From positions 1 to 37,472 of the forward strand of contig JAJEDN010000065.1 of NCBI GenBank assembly GCA_022821495.1: 37,472 bases of DNA, given 5' to 3'. Source of the stretch: Candidatus Poribacteria bacterium. Its GTDB lineage: Bacteria > Poribacteria > WGA-4E > WGA-3G. The notes beneath the pieces are model-generated. The model saw only the letters and a list, made by a program, of their open reading frames with translations, was not told where the DNA came from and ran no database searches. This document shows, one piece after another, positions 24,802 to 33,891 of the stretch. The position numbers and the translations under genes are program-made. The stretch's first letter is position 1, and each line of letters opens with the position of its first letter.

Positions 24802-26430
24802 CTAAAAAGTGACAGCGTATCCGTCTGTTCTTGGATCGGAACCGCCGATGAGTGCGCCAGATTCCGGATGAACCATGATAGCCTGAGCACTTCCCGGACC
24901 GCCCCAATCCCCAACAATTTGGAGTTCATGCCCTCTCTCTGCCAATCCGTCCTTGGTATCCGAGGAGAATCGGTTTTCTAACTGAAGGTCATTAGAACAG
25001 GTATGCGGAATAGTCGATTCCATAGGGTTCTGTAGGCTGCGCCAACGCGGTGCAGAGACTGCTTCCTGCGGTGTCATTCCGAAGTCAATCATGTGCGTAA
25101 CGAGCTGTAGGTTTGTCTGGACCTGTGTGTCTGCCCCGGGTGTGCCACAGGCTAAGAAGGGTTGACCATCTTTCGTAACGATGACAGGGTTCATGGTGTG
25201 TCGGACGCGTTTGCCCGGTATCAAGCAGTTCGGATGCCCCTCTTCGAGATGCCAATAGGTCATCCGATTGTTTAGAAGCACCCCTGTATCTCCGGCAACC
25301 AAACTAGAACCGAATCCTGATTGGATACTCTGCAGTATACAAACGAGATTCCCCGCCCGGTCCGCGGTACAAAAACAGGTTGTATCTTCGTGCGCCTCTG
25401 GTCCACCGGCTGGTACATCAAAAGCTGCCTTCTCTAAATCAATTCGTTCGGCTTGTTCGGCGGCATAGGATTTAGACAACATTCCTTCAATCGGAACATC
25501 CACCCAATCGGGGTCTGCCATGTATTGCTCACGGTCAGCAAAGGCGAGTTTTTTCGCTTCAACCATCAGATGCACACTTTCAGGGGTATTGCATCCCAAG
25601 GCTTGCAAATCGAATAACTCAACCATATTCAATTCTTGAAGCAAGATATGCCCACTCGAATTAGGCGGCATTTCATAGACTTCGTATCCGCGGTAATTGA
25701 CATGGATCGGTTCAGCCCAATGTGCGTGGAAGTCAGCGAGATCCTCAGCGGTTAAGAGTCCATCGTAGGCGTGACTGAATTCACCGATAGTCTTAGCGAT
25801 TTCGCCCTTGTAGAACACGTCTCTGCCATGCTTCGCGATCTTTCGGAGTGTGGCACCGAGATTGGGGTTGGCGATGAACTGACCTGCGGGGATAGGTTCA
25901 CCTTCGTTTGTAAAGATAGCGCGACTGTCTGGTTCGGCGGCGAAACGTTCGTTCTCACCTCTAAGTCCACCAGCGAGCCTATGGCTGACAGGAAACCCCT
26001 CTTCGCAGAGCGAAATTGCTGGCGCGAACACATCTTCTAATTTGAGTGTCCCGTAGCGTTCATGTGCGAGGAGCCATGCGTCAACAATACCCGGCACTGA
26101 AACACTCCGTATGCCTTTCATCGGGATTCCACCGTCCTTGAGATAGGTTTCCCGAGTTGCGGCGCGAGGTGCCGGTCCAGTCCCATTTACTGCCTCGATC
26201 TGCCCGGTTTCCGCCCAATAGATAAGGATAAAGCCGTCGCCACCGACCCCAGAGCCAGCAGGTTCAACCATACCGAGTGCTGCAGCAGTGGCAATAGCCG
26301 CATCAACGGCGTTCCCCCCTGCCATCATTGTCTGGATACCTGCCTGCGAAGCGAGCACGTGTCCAGAAGTAACCATCCCGTTCCTACCCATCACAGACGG
26401 ACGGAACGCTGAGCCGTGTGGAGATTGCAT
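24802..26430 (-). CDS. ggt: Gamma-glutamyltransferase family protein
   Basis: The 542-residue proenzyme belongs to the N-terminal nucleophile hydrolases that remove or transfer gamma-glutamyl groups, for example from glutathione. The large-subunit start GMVTSGHVLASQAG and GGNAVDAAIATAAALGMVEP are typical. The self-cleavage site is in AHEDTTCF, with Thr350 as likely nucleophile. Small-subunit motifs VAGDTGVLLNNRM and ACGTPGADTQ follow. The usual His after the two Thr is Cys352 here. No signal peptide is visible, so it is probably cytoplasmic, unlike E. coli Ggt. Codons upstream of the ATG at 26430 lie in a leader repeat, whose AAGGAAA sits about 9 bases away as a good ribosome binding site. 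Confidence 0.88.
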   Translation of the reverse strand: MQSPHGSAFRPSVMGRNGMVTSGHVLASQAGIQTMMAGGNAVDAAIATAAALGMVEPAGSGVGGDGFILIYWAETGQIEAVNGTGPAPRAATRETYLKDGGIPMKGIRSVSVPGIVDAWLLAHERYGTLKLEDVFAPAISLCEEGFPVSHRLAGGLRGENERFAAEPDSRAIFTNEGEPIPAGQFIANPNLGATLRKIAKHGRDVFYKGEIAKTIGEFSHAYDGLLTAEDLADFHAHWAEPIHVNYRGYEVYEMPPNSSGHILLQELNMVELFDLQALGCNTPESVHLMVEAKKLAFADREQYMADPDWVDVPIEGMLSKSYAAEQAERIDLEKAAFDVPAGGPEAHEDTTCFCTADRAGNLVCILQSIQSGFGSSLVAGDTGVLLNNRMTYWHLEEGHPNCLIPGKRVRHTMNPVIVTKDGQPFLACGTPGADTQVQTNLQLVTHMIDFGMTPQEAVSAPRWRSLQNPMESTIPHTCSNDLQLENRFSSDTKDGLAERGHELQIVGDWGGPGSAQAIMVHPESGALIGGSDPRTDGYAVTF

Positions 26431-26515
26431 GTTTTTAAGTTTCCTTGCGGTTCGTTCAGGTGAACTTGGTATTTGACGTTTCTCTCGTATGTCCGTCCTC
26501 CATTTCATTACGGCC
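26428..26515 (-). repeat. Dispersed leader repeat upstream of ggt
   Basis: This is the second clear copy of the sequence found before folC. In minus orientation it contains CGTAATGAAATGGAGG, then CGGACATACGAGAGAAACG, and ends with CGAACCGCAAGGAAAC and TTAAAAACATG. The next 100 bases (about 26530-26630) contain a weaker similar stretch. Confidence 0.6.
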
Positions 26516-26633
26516 TACGTGCTTTTTTAAACAGGAAGAAGACAGGTTTGAGATCGGTTCGTTCAGATAGGTTTAACCTTTGCTGTTCCTCCCGTACATC
26601 CAAAGAAACGCCAAGCAAAACCTCTCCATTTGA

Positions 26634-27701
26634 TTAGGCAAGCATTTTTTTTCCGAACGCTTCGACATCAACGCGTGCATGTGTTCGCGCGGATTCGTTA
26701 CAGGCTTCCATCAGTATCCATGTACCGAGGGTTGTGTCCTGCATCCAGTCTCGATCGGTGCCATTGGCAATCGCTTGTGCGAAGGCATCGAATTGGAGCC
26801 GGTCATCTTCTATGAGTCCTGCGTGTAAATCTTGAAGGTTTAAATCTTCAATAGTTTCCCCAAGTCGGCAGAGTTGGAGATGTCCAGCGTCTCGTCGGAG
26901 GTCCCCATCTTCGCCGTGAAAACTCCAGCTGCCACTCCACCCGAAGGGTCCGGTATGTCCTGCGCGCGTTCCAGCATAAGAGAAGGGTGCACCGTTCGCG
27001 TATTCCATGAGTGCGTTGCCCCCTGCTGTCCCCCAAGCCTCAATCTGCCCAAGTTCAGGATCACGGCGGTTGTGGACATGCGCAGTAACGTATTTAGGGA
27101 GCCCTTTCGCAGCAACAAGTTGGTCAAGTTGGTGGCTGCAGCCTGCATGAAAAAAGAGCCCATCCACATAAGCATCGGGTTGTCGGGAATCGGGACCTGT
27201 GTAGAGATTCTGCCGGATCCAGAATCGACATTCACCCGCTAACATTTCACCGATACCGCCATCTTCGCGGAGCCATTCCCGCATTTTTGCGGCGGCGGGG
27301 TTCCAGCGTTTGTTCTGCCCTTGGATGAGCATTAAGTCTGGATTCGCTTTATGTGCCTGAATAATGTCGTGGAATTCCGCTTGCGTTGTCGCGATAGGTT
27401 TGACACAGAGCGTATGCATACCGAGGTCCAAGCTTTCGACGATTAACTTGGCGTGAACGGTTGTGGAGGCATAGATAAGACACGCCTGTGCGTCGTGTTT
27501 CTCTTTCGCTTCGGTTATGGTCGTGTAGATACGTTCTGTTAAGCCTTCAGGTGCACCGTTTATTGAGGACACCCCATCGCGTGCGGCTTCAAGGTTGATG
27601 TCCACACACGCGACAGGCTCGAACCCGTGCGAATTGACTTGTGCTTGTAAGCGACCGTGCGCGAAATGGGTACATCCCACATGAATAGTTGGAATAGGCA
27701 T
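26634..27701 (-). CDS. Gfo/Idh/MocA family oxidoreductase
   Basis: The 355-residue protein has a Rossmann N-terminal domain and the C-terminal alpha/beta domain of this NAD(P)-dependent family, which acts on sugars, inositols or related polyols. The nucleotide-binding start reads VGCTHFAHG rather than the classic GxGxxG. The ACLIYASTTVHAKLIVESL segment and the catalytic-lysine motif appear as CVKPIATT in place of the usual EKP. GGAG lies 8 bases before the ATG. A DUF6807 gene lies immediately upstream on the same strand. That combination recurs in carbohydrate-catabolic clusters, so a role in breakdown of a sugar derivative is likely but unproven. Confidence 0.85.
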   Translation of the reverse strand: MPIPTIHVGCTHFAHGRLQAQVNSHGFEPVACVDINLEAARDGVSSINGAPEGLTERIYTTITEAKEKHDAQACLIYASTTVHAKLIVESLDLGMHTLCVKPIATTQAEFHDIIQAHKANPDLMLIQGQNKRWNPAAAKMREWLREDGGIGEMLAGECRFWIRQNLYTGPDSRQPDAYVDGLFFHAGCSHQLDQLVAAKGLPKYVTAHVHNRRDPELGQIEAWGTAGGNALMEYANGAPFSYAGTRAGHTGPFGWSGSWSFHGEDGDLRRDAGHLQLCRLGETIEDLNLQDLHAGLIEDDRLQFDAFAQAIANGTDRDWMQDTTLGTWILMEACNESARTHARVDVEAFGKKMLA

Positions 27702-27815
27702 CTGTGGATCTCCGTGTATTGGCTATCAGCGGACGGGTTATCGGAAACCTGTGGAGTCTTCTTTCTGACCGCTGACGACTGACTGATGACAGCCATCTTG
27801 GTATAAATTTCGCTG

Positions 27816-28970
27816 TCAGGAAACCTCAACAGCAGGCGGGTTGATGAAATCGTGGTATTTCTGTCCGACCTTTCCAACAGTAGCATCGCCTGCATGGATC
27901 AGTACACGGAACCGGAAATGCATCTCTTCACCCTGTTTGAGTGTATAGGAACCATCTTTAGCAGGGTCTCTTTCAAAAGTTCCGCCGCCGAAGATGTTGC
28001 TTCCCATTAAACCGTAGTTACGTACGTGCCAATATGTCGGATAGCGCGGATTGACGATATGATCGAATACAGCAAGCCCGACAGGTGTTCCGTCAACAAC
28101 GCCGGAATAATCACACCAATTCGCACGTTTTCCCCAGGTTTCTGCCTCATTAATTCCGCCAAAAGCGTTTTCTATCTTTCCGCCGTCTGAAGCGTTCATT
28201 GAGGGATGGACGCGAATCGACATGATACCGCCTTCTTTGGTATCTCCGAAATGGACGTCGCCGGTTGAAGCGATAAAACTCAGATCTAAGTCAATAAGCG
28301 CAGCGTCTTCGGGGAGGTTATAGATTCGGAAGTTCTGTTTGTCTGTCATCAAGACATCGCCCGCCTGTGTTTCCCAATTATTTTCTGTATAAATCCTACC
28401 GACGACAGCACCGCCTTGTTTCTGTGTGAAATTTTGATGCACAACTCTTCCGGAATTGCTGCCTTCACCCCATAGATCCACGTCATTAACCTCGCCATAG
28501 GCGACGTAGAGGGAACGGTGATGCACGTGGTCCTTCGAGACCTCGCTTGTTTCACCACGCGTTACTTCGCGTCCATCGGGACCGAGGACGGGGAAGAAAT
28601 AGGGACGGAATTGTGTTTTGGCGTAGCGAAATGTTGTAAAGTGTCGATCGTTGAGCGTGACGGCGATAGTTTCGGCTTCTTCGTTTAACTGAACGCCTGA
28701 TTCGCCAGCAACGCCTCCTTCCGAAAGGGTATAGGAACGCGATTCACCAGCGGCGAGTCCATCGAGTATCCAATTTAAGGTTGTACCGCCATCCTCGTCA
28801 GCGAAGCATTGTGCTGAAATGGTGTTACCAGATGCCGTATCTGTTAATGTGACGGCATGATCGTGAAGTTGGCTAATGTCAGGATGGTCAACGCTGACAC
28901 TGACCGGACATCCGTCTCGGTCATGGAAGCCAGCATCGACAGTAAACGTTGGGAGGTTCTGATTTGCCAT
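27816..28970 (-). CDS. DUF6807 (PmoA-like) protein
   Basis: The 384-residue protein matches the DUF6807 family once labelled PmoA. Key stretches are FRPYFFPVLGPDGREVTRG, a histidine-rich DHVHHRSLYVAYGEV segment, DLWGEG, and NPRYPTYWHVRNYGL near the end. No signal peptide is visible. Despite the old name it bears no resemblance to methane monooxygenase subunits that I can see. Members accompany Gfo/Idh/MocA oxidoreductases, as here (115 bases downstream), so a role in sugar metabolism is plausible. The ATG at 28970 has AAGGAAA about 5 bases upstream and is preferred to the frame start at 29003. Confidence 0.85.
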   Translation of the reverse strand: MANQNLPTFTVDAGFHDRDGCPVSVSVDHPDISQLHDHAVTLTDTASGNTISAQCFADEDGGTTLNWILDGLAAGESRSYTLSEGGVAGESGVQLNEEAETIAVTLNDRHFTTFRYAKTQFRPYFFPVLGPDGREVTRGETSEVSKDHVHHRSLYVAYGEVNDVDLWGEGSNSGRVVHQNFTQKQGGAVVGRIYTENNWETQAGDVLMTDKQNFRIYNLPEDAALIDLDLSFIASTGDVHFGDTKEGGIMSIRVHPSMNASDGGKIENAFGGINEAETWGKRANWCDYSGVVDGTPVGLAVFDHIVNPRYPTYWHVRNYGLMGSNIFGGGTFERDPAKDGSYTLKQGEEMHFRFRVLIHAGDATVGKVGQKYHDFINPPAVEVS

Positions 28971-29104
28971 AAATTTCCTTTTCCGTATCTTGGTTTCTCT
29001 CAAAAGTTCGCGTAGGGACGAAGGGTATGGCTCCGTGTTATCGGAGCCATTCAGTTTTAACTACAGTCGCGTCAATAGGGAACTAAATGGCTCTATCGCG
29101 CGCA

Positions 29105-29458
29105 TTAACTCTCCTCAGAGGTGAGCGCGAGGATTCCCTCTTCTTCGCTGTTGTAAGTCTCAAAAACAGTCATTAAGCGACCGAGGATGAGAAGGTTGCG
29201 GATATGTGCCCCGGCGTTAACGAGTGCTGTCCGTCCGCCTTTACGAGAGACAGTCACGTTCACAGAGACAAGCGTGCCAAGCCCGCTACTGTCCATACGG
29301 GTGACATTCTCAAGATTAAAGATAACCTTTGGAGACTCAAAATGCTCCTCAAGTTCCTCATTAATCTGTTCCCTAATTTCAGCATTTGCTGCACCGATCA
29401 TGCGTCCGGTGGGTCGAATAACGATGACCCCTTCTCTTTGACGTATTTCTGCTAACAT
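29105..29458 (-). CDS. STAS-domain anti-sigma factor antagonist
   Basis: This 117-residue single STAS domain resembles SpoIIAA/RsbV. The phosphorylation site is in RMDSSGLGTL with Ser57 or Ser58. In its unphosphorylated state such a protein binds an anti-sigma kinase and frees the sigma factor. No kinase (SpoIIAB/RsbW), phosphatase or sigma gene lies in the window, so its partners must be encoded elsewhere. AAAGGA precedes the ATG by about 7 bases. It is followed downstream by the DUF6807 gene after 134 bases and preceded by palindromic element copy 4. Confidence 0.93.
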   Translation of the reverse strand: MLAEIRQREGVIVIRPTGRMIGAANAEIREQINEELEEHFESPKVIFNLENVTRMDSSGLGTLVSVNVTVSRKGGRTALVNAGAHIRNLLILGRLMTVFETYNSEEEGILALTSEES

Positions 29459-29542
29459 CTATTTTCCTTTCTTAATTGCTCGCGTTATTAACTTATACAG
29501 GTTTTCGAGTGATACCCTAACAAAGATCTTCCAGTAAACAAT

Positions 29543-29662
29543 ACGACTTACGCAGCGGTTTCAAAAGTCCCCTGATAAGGGGATTTAAGGGAGTTAAAAA
29601 CGTTTGAATATCTACTTTTTGCGTGCAAAACATCCATTTTCTACCAAATTTGCGTAAGTCCT
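29543..29662. mobile_element. MITE-like palindromic element, copy 4
   Basis: The left end is slightly degenerate (CGACTTACGCA at 29544-29554) and the right end TGCGTAAGTCCT (29651-29662) is perfect. The core hairpin CCCC-TGATAA-GGGG is the inverse of that in copies 1 and 2, so this copy lies in the opposite orientation relative to its core. Confidence 0.75.
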
Positions 29663-29679
29663 AAAATAATATAGTTGAT

Positions 29680-29707
29680 TTCTGAAATTTTGTCAAGAAT
29701 TTCAGAA
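29680..29707 (-). terminator. AT-rich stem-loop after the sulfatase gene
   Basis: TTCTGAAATT (29680-29689) pairs perfectly with AATTTCAGAA (29698-29707) around 8 bases. It starts 7 bases past the sulfatase stop. The stem is AT-rich and no T tract follows on the minus strand, so terminator activity is only a possibility. Confidence 0.4.
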
Positions 29708-29713
29708 GTTTAC

Positions 29714-31171
29714 CTAACGACCTACAGATGGCTGTGGGGGCCAGTGGAGTCCGCGTTGGCCGGATAAGGCTCGGTTTGCTGAAGGTCGGTACGCACGGTC
29801 AGGTAGACCGACGAGTTTGCCATCTTCTATCCATTTTTCGTCGCTGCCGTAGAGTTCACCTATCAAGAGATCTGTTAATCGCTCAAGGATTTCGGCGTGT
29901 GCGGATGAACCGGCGAGGTCGTTTAGTTCACGCGGATCTTCTTTCAGATCAAAGAGTTGTCGGTAGTTGCCAGTGGCGTAGTAGATGAGTTTGAAGCGTC
30001 CGTCATGAATCATTCGGGTCGCACTTCCGCCTTCGCCACATTCGCCGTACAACCACTCCCGCTTTTCGTCGCCTATCATCGGTATCCCATCTACAGTCTC
30101 TGGAATGTCAATGCCTGCGAGGTGGAGGAGCGTTGGCATGACATCTTGCCATCCGACGAGCCGGTCATCGACCCTATGATGTCCGACCCGCTCATCGCCT
30201 GCGGTGCCAACGAGAATCATCGGGACGTTGGCGGAATCTTCATAATAGAGTCGTTTTGCCCACATCCGATGGTTGCCGAGCATATCGCCGTGATCGGATG
30301 TGAACAGCAGAATCGTGTTATTCAATAAGCCTTCCTCCCGTAGCGTGCCGATGACGACCCGTAACTGATGGTCGATATGCGTGCAAAGCGCGTAAAAGGC
30401 TTGACGTGCCGAACGGACGAGGTCTTCATTATACTGTTCGTCCTGCTTCTGCCGTCCTGTTATCGGTAAAGGAAGATCTTCGTTCTGCTGTGCCCATTCA
30501 CCATAATAAGGCATATCCACGTCGATGTTGCGATACATGTCCATATAACACTGGAGCGGTGCTAAAGGTGGATGTGGATGGCAATAGGAGAGGAACCAGA
30601 ATCCGGGACGGGTTGGATCTCGACGTTTAATCATCCGCACCATCTGTTGGGTGCTCCAATTCGTAACGTGACAATCTTCAGGGAGATGCCAAGGTCTGTT
30701 GAGGTAATCGTTGTTGCACATTCCGTGCGCGAATTGCTGACCGGCATAACCTCTATCGCCGAGGAAAAGTTCATAGTCGTCAATAGCACCGTATTGTAAT
30801 CTGCCTTCCTCACCTAACAGTACATCGTCAAATCCGATGCGGTCACGTTGGGGATAGACATGCAGCTTGCCGACGGCGTAGGCTTGGTATCCAGCATCTC
30901 GGAACGTCTGCGCGATTGTCGGTAGCCCGTCTATTCCCATGCGATCATTGAAAACGCGGTCTTTGTGGGTCCGCGTTGTTGCACCGGTCATCAAGGTTTT
31001 TCGGGCGGGGACACAGACGGGGCATTCGCTGTATCCGCGCGTGAAGCGGGTCCCGGCTCGTGCGAGCGTGTCAAGCGTCGGTGTTTGGATGGCGGGATGT
31101 CCGCTGACACCCAAAAGTGAATTGGGCCAATGGTCAGTTGAGATGAGCAGAACGTGTGGTTTGTCAGCCAT
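29714..31171 (-). CDS. Sulfatase (formylglycine-dependent)
   Basis: The 485-residue type I sulfatase hydrolyses a sulfate ester. The formylglycine motif is CVPAR with Cys53, so it needs a maturation enzyme (FGE or anSME) not seen here. Metal-binding residues lie in STDHWPN near residues 11-17 and TSDHGDMLGNH in the middle. The C-terminal region (LYGECGEGGSATRMIHDGRFK) is typical. No signal peptide is present on the ATG at 31171, which has AAGGA six bases upstream, so it may act in the cytoplasm. The longer frame to 31258 runs through leader-repeat-like sequence. Neighbouring sugar-type enzymes suggest use on sulfated glycans, by inference. Confidence 0.93.
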   Translation of the reverse strand: MADKPHVLLISTDHWPNSLLGVSGHPAIQTPTLDTLARAGTRFTRGYSECPVCVPARKTLMTGATTRTHKDRVFNDRMGIDGLPTIAQTFRDAGYQAYAVGKLHVYPQRDRIGFDDVLLGEEGRLQYGAIDDYELFLGDRGYAGQQFAHGMCNNDYLNRPWHLPEDCHVTNWSTQQMVRMIKRRDPTRPGFWFLSYCHPHPPLAPLQCYMDMYRNIDVDMPYYGEWAQQNEDLPLPITGRQKQDEQYNEDLVRSARQAFYALCTHIDHQLRVVIGTLREEGLLNNTILLFTSDHGDMLGNHRMWAKRLYYEDSANVPMILVGTAGDERVGHHRVDDRLVGWQDVMPTLLHLAGIDIPETVDGIPMIGDEKREWLYGECGEGGSATRMIHDGRFKLIYYATGNYRQLFDLKEDPRELNDLAGSSAHAEILERLTDLLIGELYGSDEKWIEDGKLVGLPDRAYRPSANRALSGQRGLHWPPQPSVGR

Positions 31172-31498
31172 GGTCATTCCTTTTAGCAATCGTAGCGTGC
31201 GAAATAGAAAGTTTTGAGCGGTTCGTTGGATAGACAATGTTCCCAAAATTCCATTCACAGTATCTTATCAGAAAATTTGACAATTGGCAAGTGAAAAAGT
31301 TCAGTGCCGGACAATGATGCACGTCGCATTTGGGGTTTTTGCAAACGCTAAAATCCGTCCAGCAGGACAAAAAATGAAAATGCAAGCATTTTCATACTTT
31401 TTGCTTCCGCAGCGAAGAAAGTGTTTCTTCAAATACGCCGCAGAATTGCCCTACTGCAAACTAAAGCAGACCCCAATAATTTGAAACTTGATAAAGCA
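31172..31498. other. Intergenic region between sulfatase and DUF711 genes
   Basis: These 327 bases hold the sulfatase leader, which has a degenerate match to the folC/ggt leader repeat (GAATGGAATT... then CCAACGAACCGC, minus orientation, about 31210-31258). They also hold a hairpin at 31374-31395. No protein-like frame was found. Confidence 0.45.
31374..31395 (-). terminator. Probable intrinsic terminator of the DUF711 gene
   Basis: ATGAAAATGC (31374-31383) pairs perfectly with GCATTTTCAT (31386-31395). On the minus strand the stem is followed directly by six T bases. It lies about 100 bases beyond the DUF711 stop. The stem is AT-rich but the T tract is in the right place. Confidence 0.6.
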
Positions 31499-32629
31499 CT
31501 ATATCTGCATTACAGTGGTATTTGTTAGATAAGGGGAATCAAATTCTGTCAGACAGTCTGCATTGCATCCGGGGACTGGAAAAAGGCGGACGGATAGCGG
31601 TTTACTTAACTGTGTAGAAAGCGCGGCAACATCAGCAAGAATGGCGGCAATCTGGGATGTCGAAGCATTGCCGGGTATCGGAATTGTATCCAAACCCGTA
31701 CCACAGACAGAAGAATAGAGGAGGAGGCTGTCAAGATTAAAATAGCCTGCTTCACTGCGTTGTCCTAAACCGACATCCTCAAGAACAGGGAGCATTAACC
31801 CAGAATATCCACAGAGCGGTAAATCAAGGGATCGGAGGGTGCGTGTTAGACCTGCAGCGACTGTTAACGTGCCGCGCTCGCCAAAGTAACCGGGGAGTTG
31901 TTGTTCCATGGCGTAAGCAATACTTTCATCACCCATCGGTGCTGGTGATACGTCTATACCGACAAACTTTATGCCCCATTCCTGCGCCAGTGTTTCTGCA
32001 AGCGCGACAATCCTCTGTCCTTCTGCTTCCATAACGATTTTCAGGTTTTGCAAGCCAACTTCTAAACTCGGTGCATCCGTGAAAGCGTGTTGCACAAGAT
32101 CTGCTGCTTGCCATCCGATGCCGAAGTTCGTCCGGGTGTCGTGCCAATACGCCGCTGGGAAAAAGGGGGTGTTCGGTGGACAGTTCATCAATGCTGCGAA
32201 ACGGAGGTTGCCGTAGCCTGCATCGGTTTGATGTGCTATCTGCCGAATGATGTCTGCGGTGTTTTCAGTGATCTCTGGCATTACATTTCCTGATTGGGTC
32301 GTAAGGGTGACGGTGGCAAAGAGCATCTCACTCTGGACAATCACATCAGCGACGTGTGCGAGATGGGTTTCGGTGTACCGTTTCCCTGGCAGGATTGTGC
32401 CCAAGTTAAGGAAGTCAATGCCTAATGCTTGTGCATCAGACTCTAAATTAAAGATTGTCTCAACATCGCGTGCTTCATCCCAAATTTGGGAACTGACACG
32501 TGTTGTTTGGACTTCGTAACCGTTCGCTTCAAAGTAAGTTTGGCAGGCGGCGTTAAATTTTGCAGCACGTTGAAGTTGATAAGGGGAAAAAGGCAATGGG
32601 ATGCCTGTCGTAATCGTCCGGATTTTCAT
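31499..32629 (-). CDS. DUF711 (UPF0210) family protein
   Basis: The 376-residue protein shows features I associate with the DUF711/UPF0210 family: the N-terminal MKIRTITTGI, the conserved GIDVSPAP segment, and YSSVCGTGLDTIPIPGN near residue 310. Members are cytoplasmic enzyme-like proteins of unknown reaction. Nothing next to it gives a pathway. No convincing ribosome binding site precedes the ATG. A probable intrinsic terminator follows at 31374-31395, so it is likely a single-gene transcript. Confidence 0.85.
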   Translation of the reverse strand: MKIRTITTGIPLPFSPYQLQRAAKFNAACQTYFEANGYEVQTTRVSSQIWDEARDVETIFNLESDAQALGIDFLNLGTILPGKRYTETHLAHVADVIVQSEMLFATVTLTTQSGNVMPEITENTADIIRQIAHQTDAGYGNLRFAALMNCPPNTPFFPAAYWHDTRTNFGIGWQAADLVQHAFTDAPSLEVGLQNLKIVMEAEGQRIVALAETLAQEWGIKFVGIDVSPAPMGDESIAYAMEQQLPGYFGERGTLTVAAGLTRTLRSLDLPLCGYSGLMLPVLEDVGLGQRSEAGYFNLDSLLLYSSVCGTGLDTIPIPGNASTSQIAAILADVAALSTQLSKPLSVRLFPVPGCNADCLTEFDSPYLTNTTVMQI

Positions 32630-32771
32630 ATTTTTAAATAGCGCAAAGCGTTCGATAAGGCTTTCTGATGCAATTACATCCTATTACCAGATTCGTCTTG
32701 ATCCGTTGGACAAGACTGGATTTCTTTTTACAAGAAGGGGACCATGTTTCTGTCACACACAAAAAACACTA

Positions 32772-33752
32772 TTACGCCATATCTGTGGGATCTTCGCCGT
32801 AAAGCCCGATGTGCCGATAGCGTTCATATCTCTGTTGAACGAGTTGTTGAGGAGTCATCTGCATTAATTCCGTAAGATGTTTACGGACTGAACGTTTGAC
32901 AGCACGTGCTGCCGCTTCAGGGTTTCTGTGTGCACCACCGAGCGGTTCCCGGACGACCTGGTCGATGATATCCAATTTGAGCAAATCCGGTGCGGTCGGT
33001 TTATAGCCTTCGGTTGCCTCTGGTGCGTGTTCACCTTTATCCTTCCAGACGATACCGCTACAGGCTTCAGGAGGTGCGACGCAGTAGACAGCATATTCCA
33101 TCATCAATACACGGTTTCCGACAGCGATCGCCAGTGCGCCGCCGCTCCCGCCTTCACCGATAATAATGACGAGAATTGGCACACGCAGCTGCATCATCTC
33201 GGCGAGATTCTCAGCGATCGCCATTGCTTGTCCATATTCCTCGGAACGGAGATCAAAGTGCGCCCCGGGTGTATCAACAAAACAGATAATAGGACGGTTA
33301 AACTTATTTGCCAACTGCATCAACCTTCTGGCTTTGCGATAGCCTTCTGGGTGCGTGTACCCGAAATTCATCTCCTGCCGTTCTTCAAGGTTCGTGCCTT
33401 TCTGCTGCGCGAGATAGACGAGCGGTTGTCCATCAAACCATGCGAAACCACCAATGAGTGCGCGGTCGTCGCCGTACAACTTATCGCCGTGAAGTTCAGT
33501 GGGTTCATCAAGGAGTGCGTTGATATAGAAAGAGGCTTGCGGACGTTGGGCATGGCGCGCTAATCTCACCTTGTCCCAGCGACTGAGTTTTTGGAAGGTC
33601 TGCTTTGTGAGCGTATCGGCGTTCTGCTTCAGGGCATCAATCCCATCAGTGAGATCTAACTCAGGATGTTCTTGCGCGAACGCTGCCAATTCCACGAGGT
33701 GCTTTTCTAATTCGATGAGCGGTTTTTCAAATTCAAGTTCTGTTGCATTCAT
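32772..33752 (-). CDS. accA: Acetyl-CoA carboxylase carboxyltransferase subunit alpha
   Basis: AccA transfers the carboxyl group from biotin to acetyl-CoA with AccD, making malonyl-CoA for fatty-acid synthesis. The 326-residue product has the N-terminal helical region, then YGDDRALIGGFAWFDG, FGYTHPEGYRKARRLMQLA, the IGEGGSGGALAIAVGN oxyanion-hole loop, and ACSGIVWKD with a C-terminal LKLDIIDQVV-EPLGGAHRNP tract. The usual TPGAYPG is TPGAHFD here, a small departure. accD is not adjacent, which is common. The ATG at 33752 is preferred to the frame start at 33809, because the extra codons lie in repeat-like sequence and GGAAG lies about 10 bases before the ATG. Confidence 0.95.
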   Translation of the reverse strand: MNATELEFEKPLIELEKHLVELAAFAQEHPELDLTDGIDALKQNADTLTKQTFQKLSRWDKVRLARHAQRPQASFYINALLDEPTELHGDKLYGDDRALIGGFAWFDGQPLVYLAQQKGTNLEERQEMNFGYTHPEGYRKARRLMQLANKFNRPIICFVDTPGAHFDLRSEEYGQAMAIAENLAEMMQLRVPILVIIIGEGGSGGALAIAVGNRVLMMEYAVYCVAPPEACSGIVWKDKGEHAPEATEGYKPTAPDLLKLDIIDQVVREPLGGAHRNPEAAARAVKRSVRKHLTELMQMTPQQLVQQRYERYRHIGLYGEDPTDMA

Positions 33753-33779
33753 ATTTATTGACTTCCGATTTTCGGCTTT

Positions 33780-33833
33780 CGGCAGTTGGTTAAGAAATGC
33801 TTGACGCAATCAGCACCACTTAACCGACTGCCG
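33780..33833. repeat. Long inverted repeat between accA and the BCCT gene
   Basis: CGGCAGTTGGTTAAG (33780-33794) pairs with CTTAACCGACTGCCG (33819-33833) with one mismatch, and weaker complementarity extends about 6 bases outward. The 24-base spacer has no obvious feature. It has no T tract and looks like a dispersed intergenic palindrome rather than a terminator. Confidence 0.65.
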
Positions 33834-33891
33834 AGAACCAGCAATTATTTTTTCGACTGTTCTCGTTGCGAAGCCTGTTGACAGCCGATTG

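Noticed and set aside
32928..33563. 211-codon plus-strand frame
   Set aside because: It is an antisense shadow of accA, whose catalytic motifs are clear on the minus strand.
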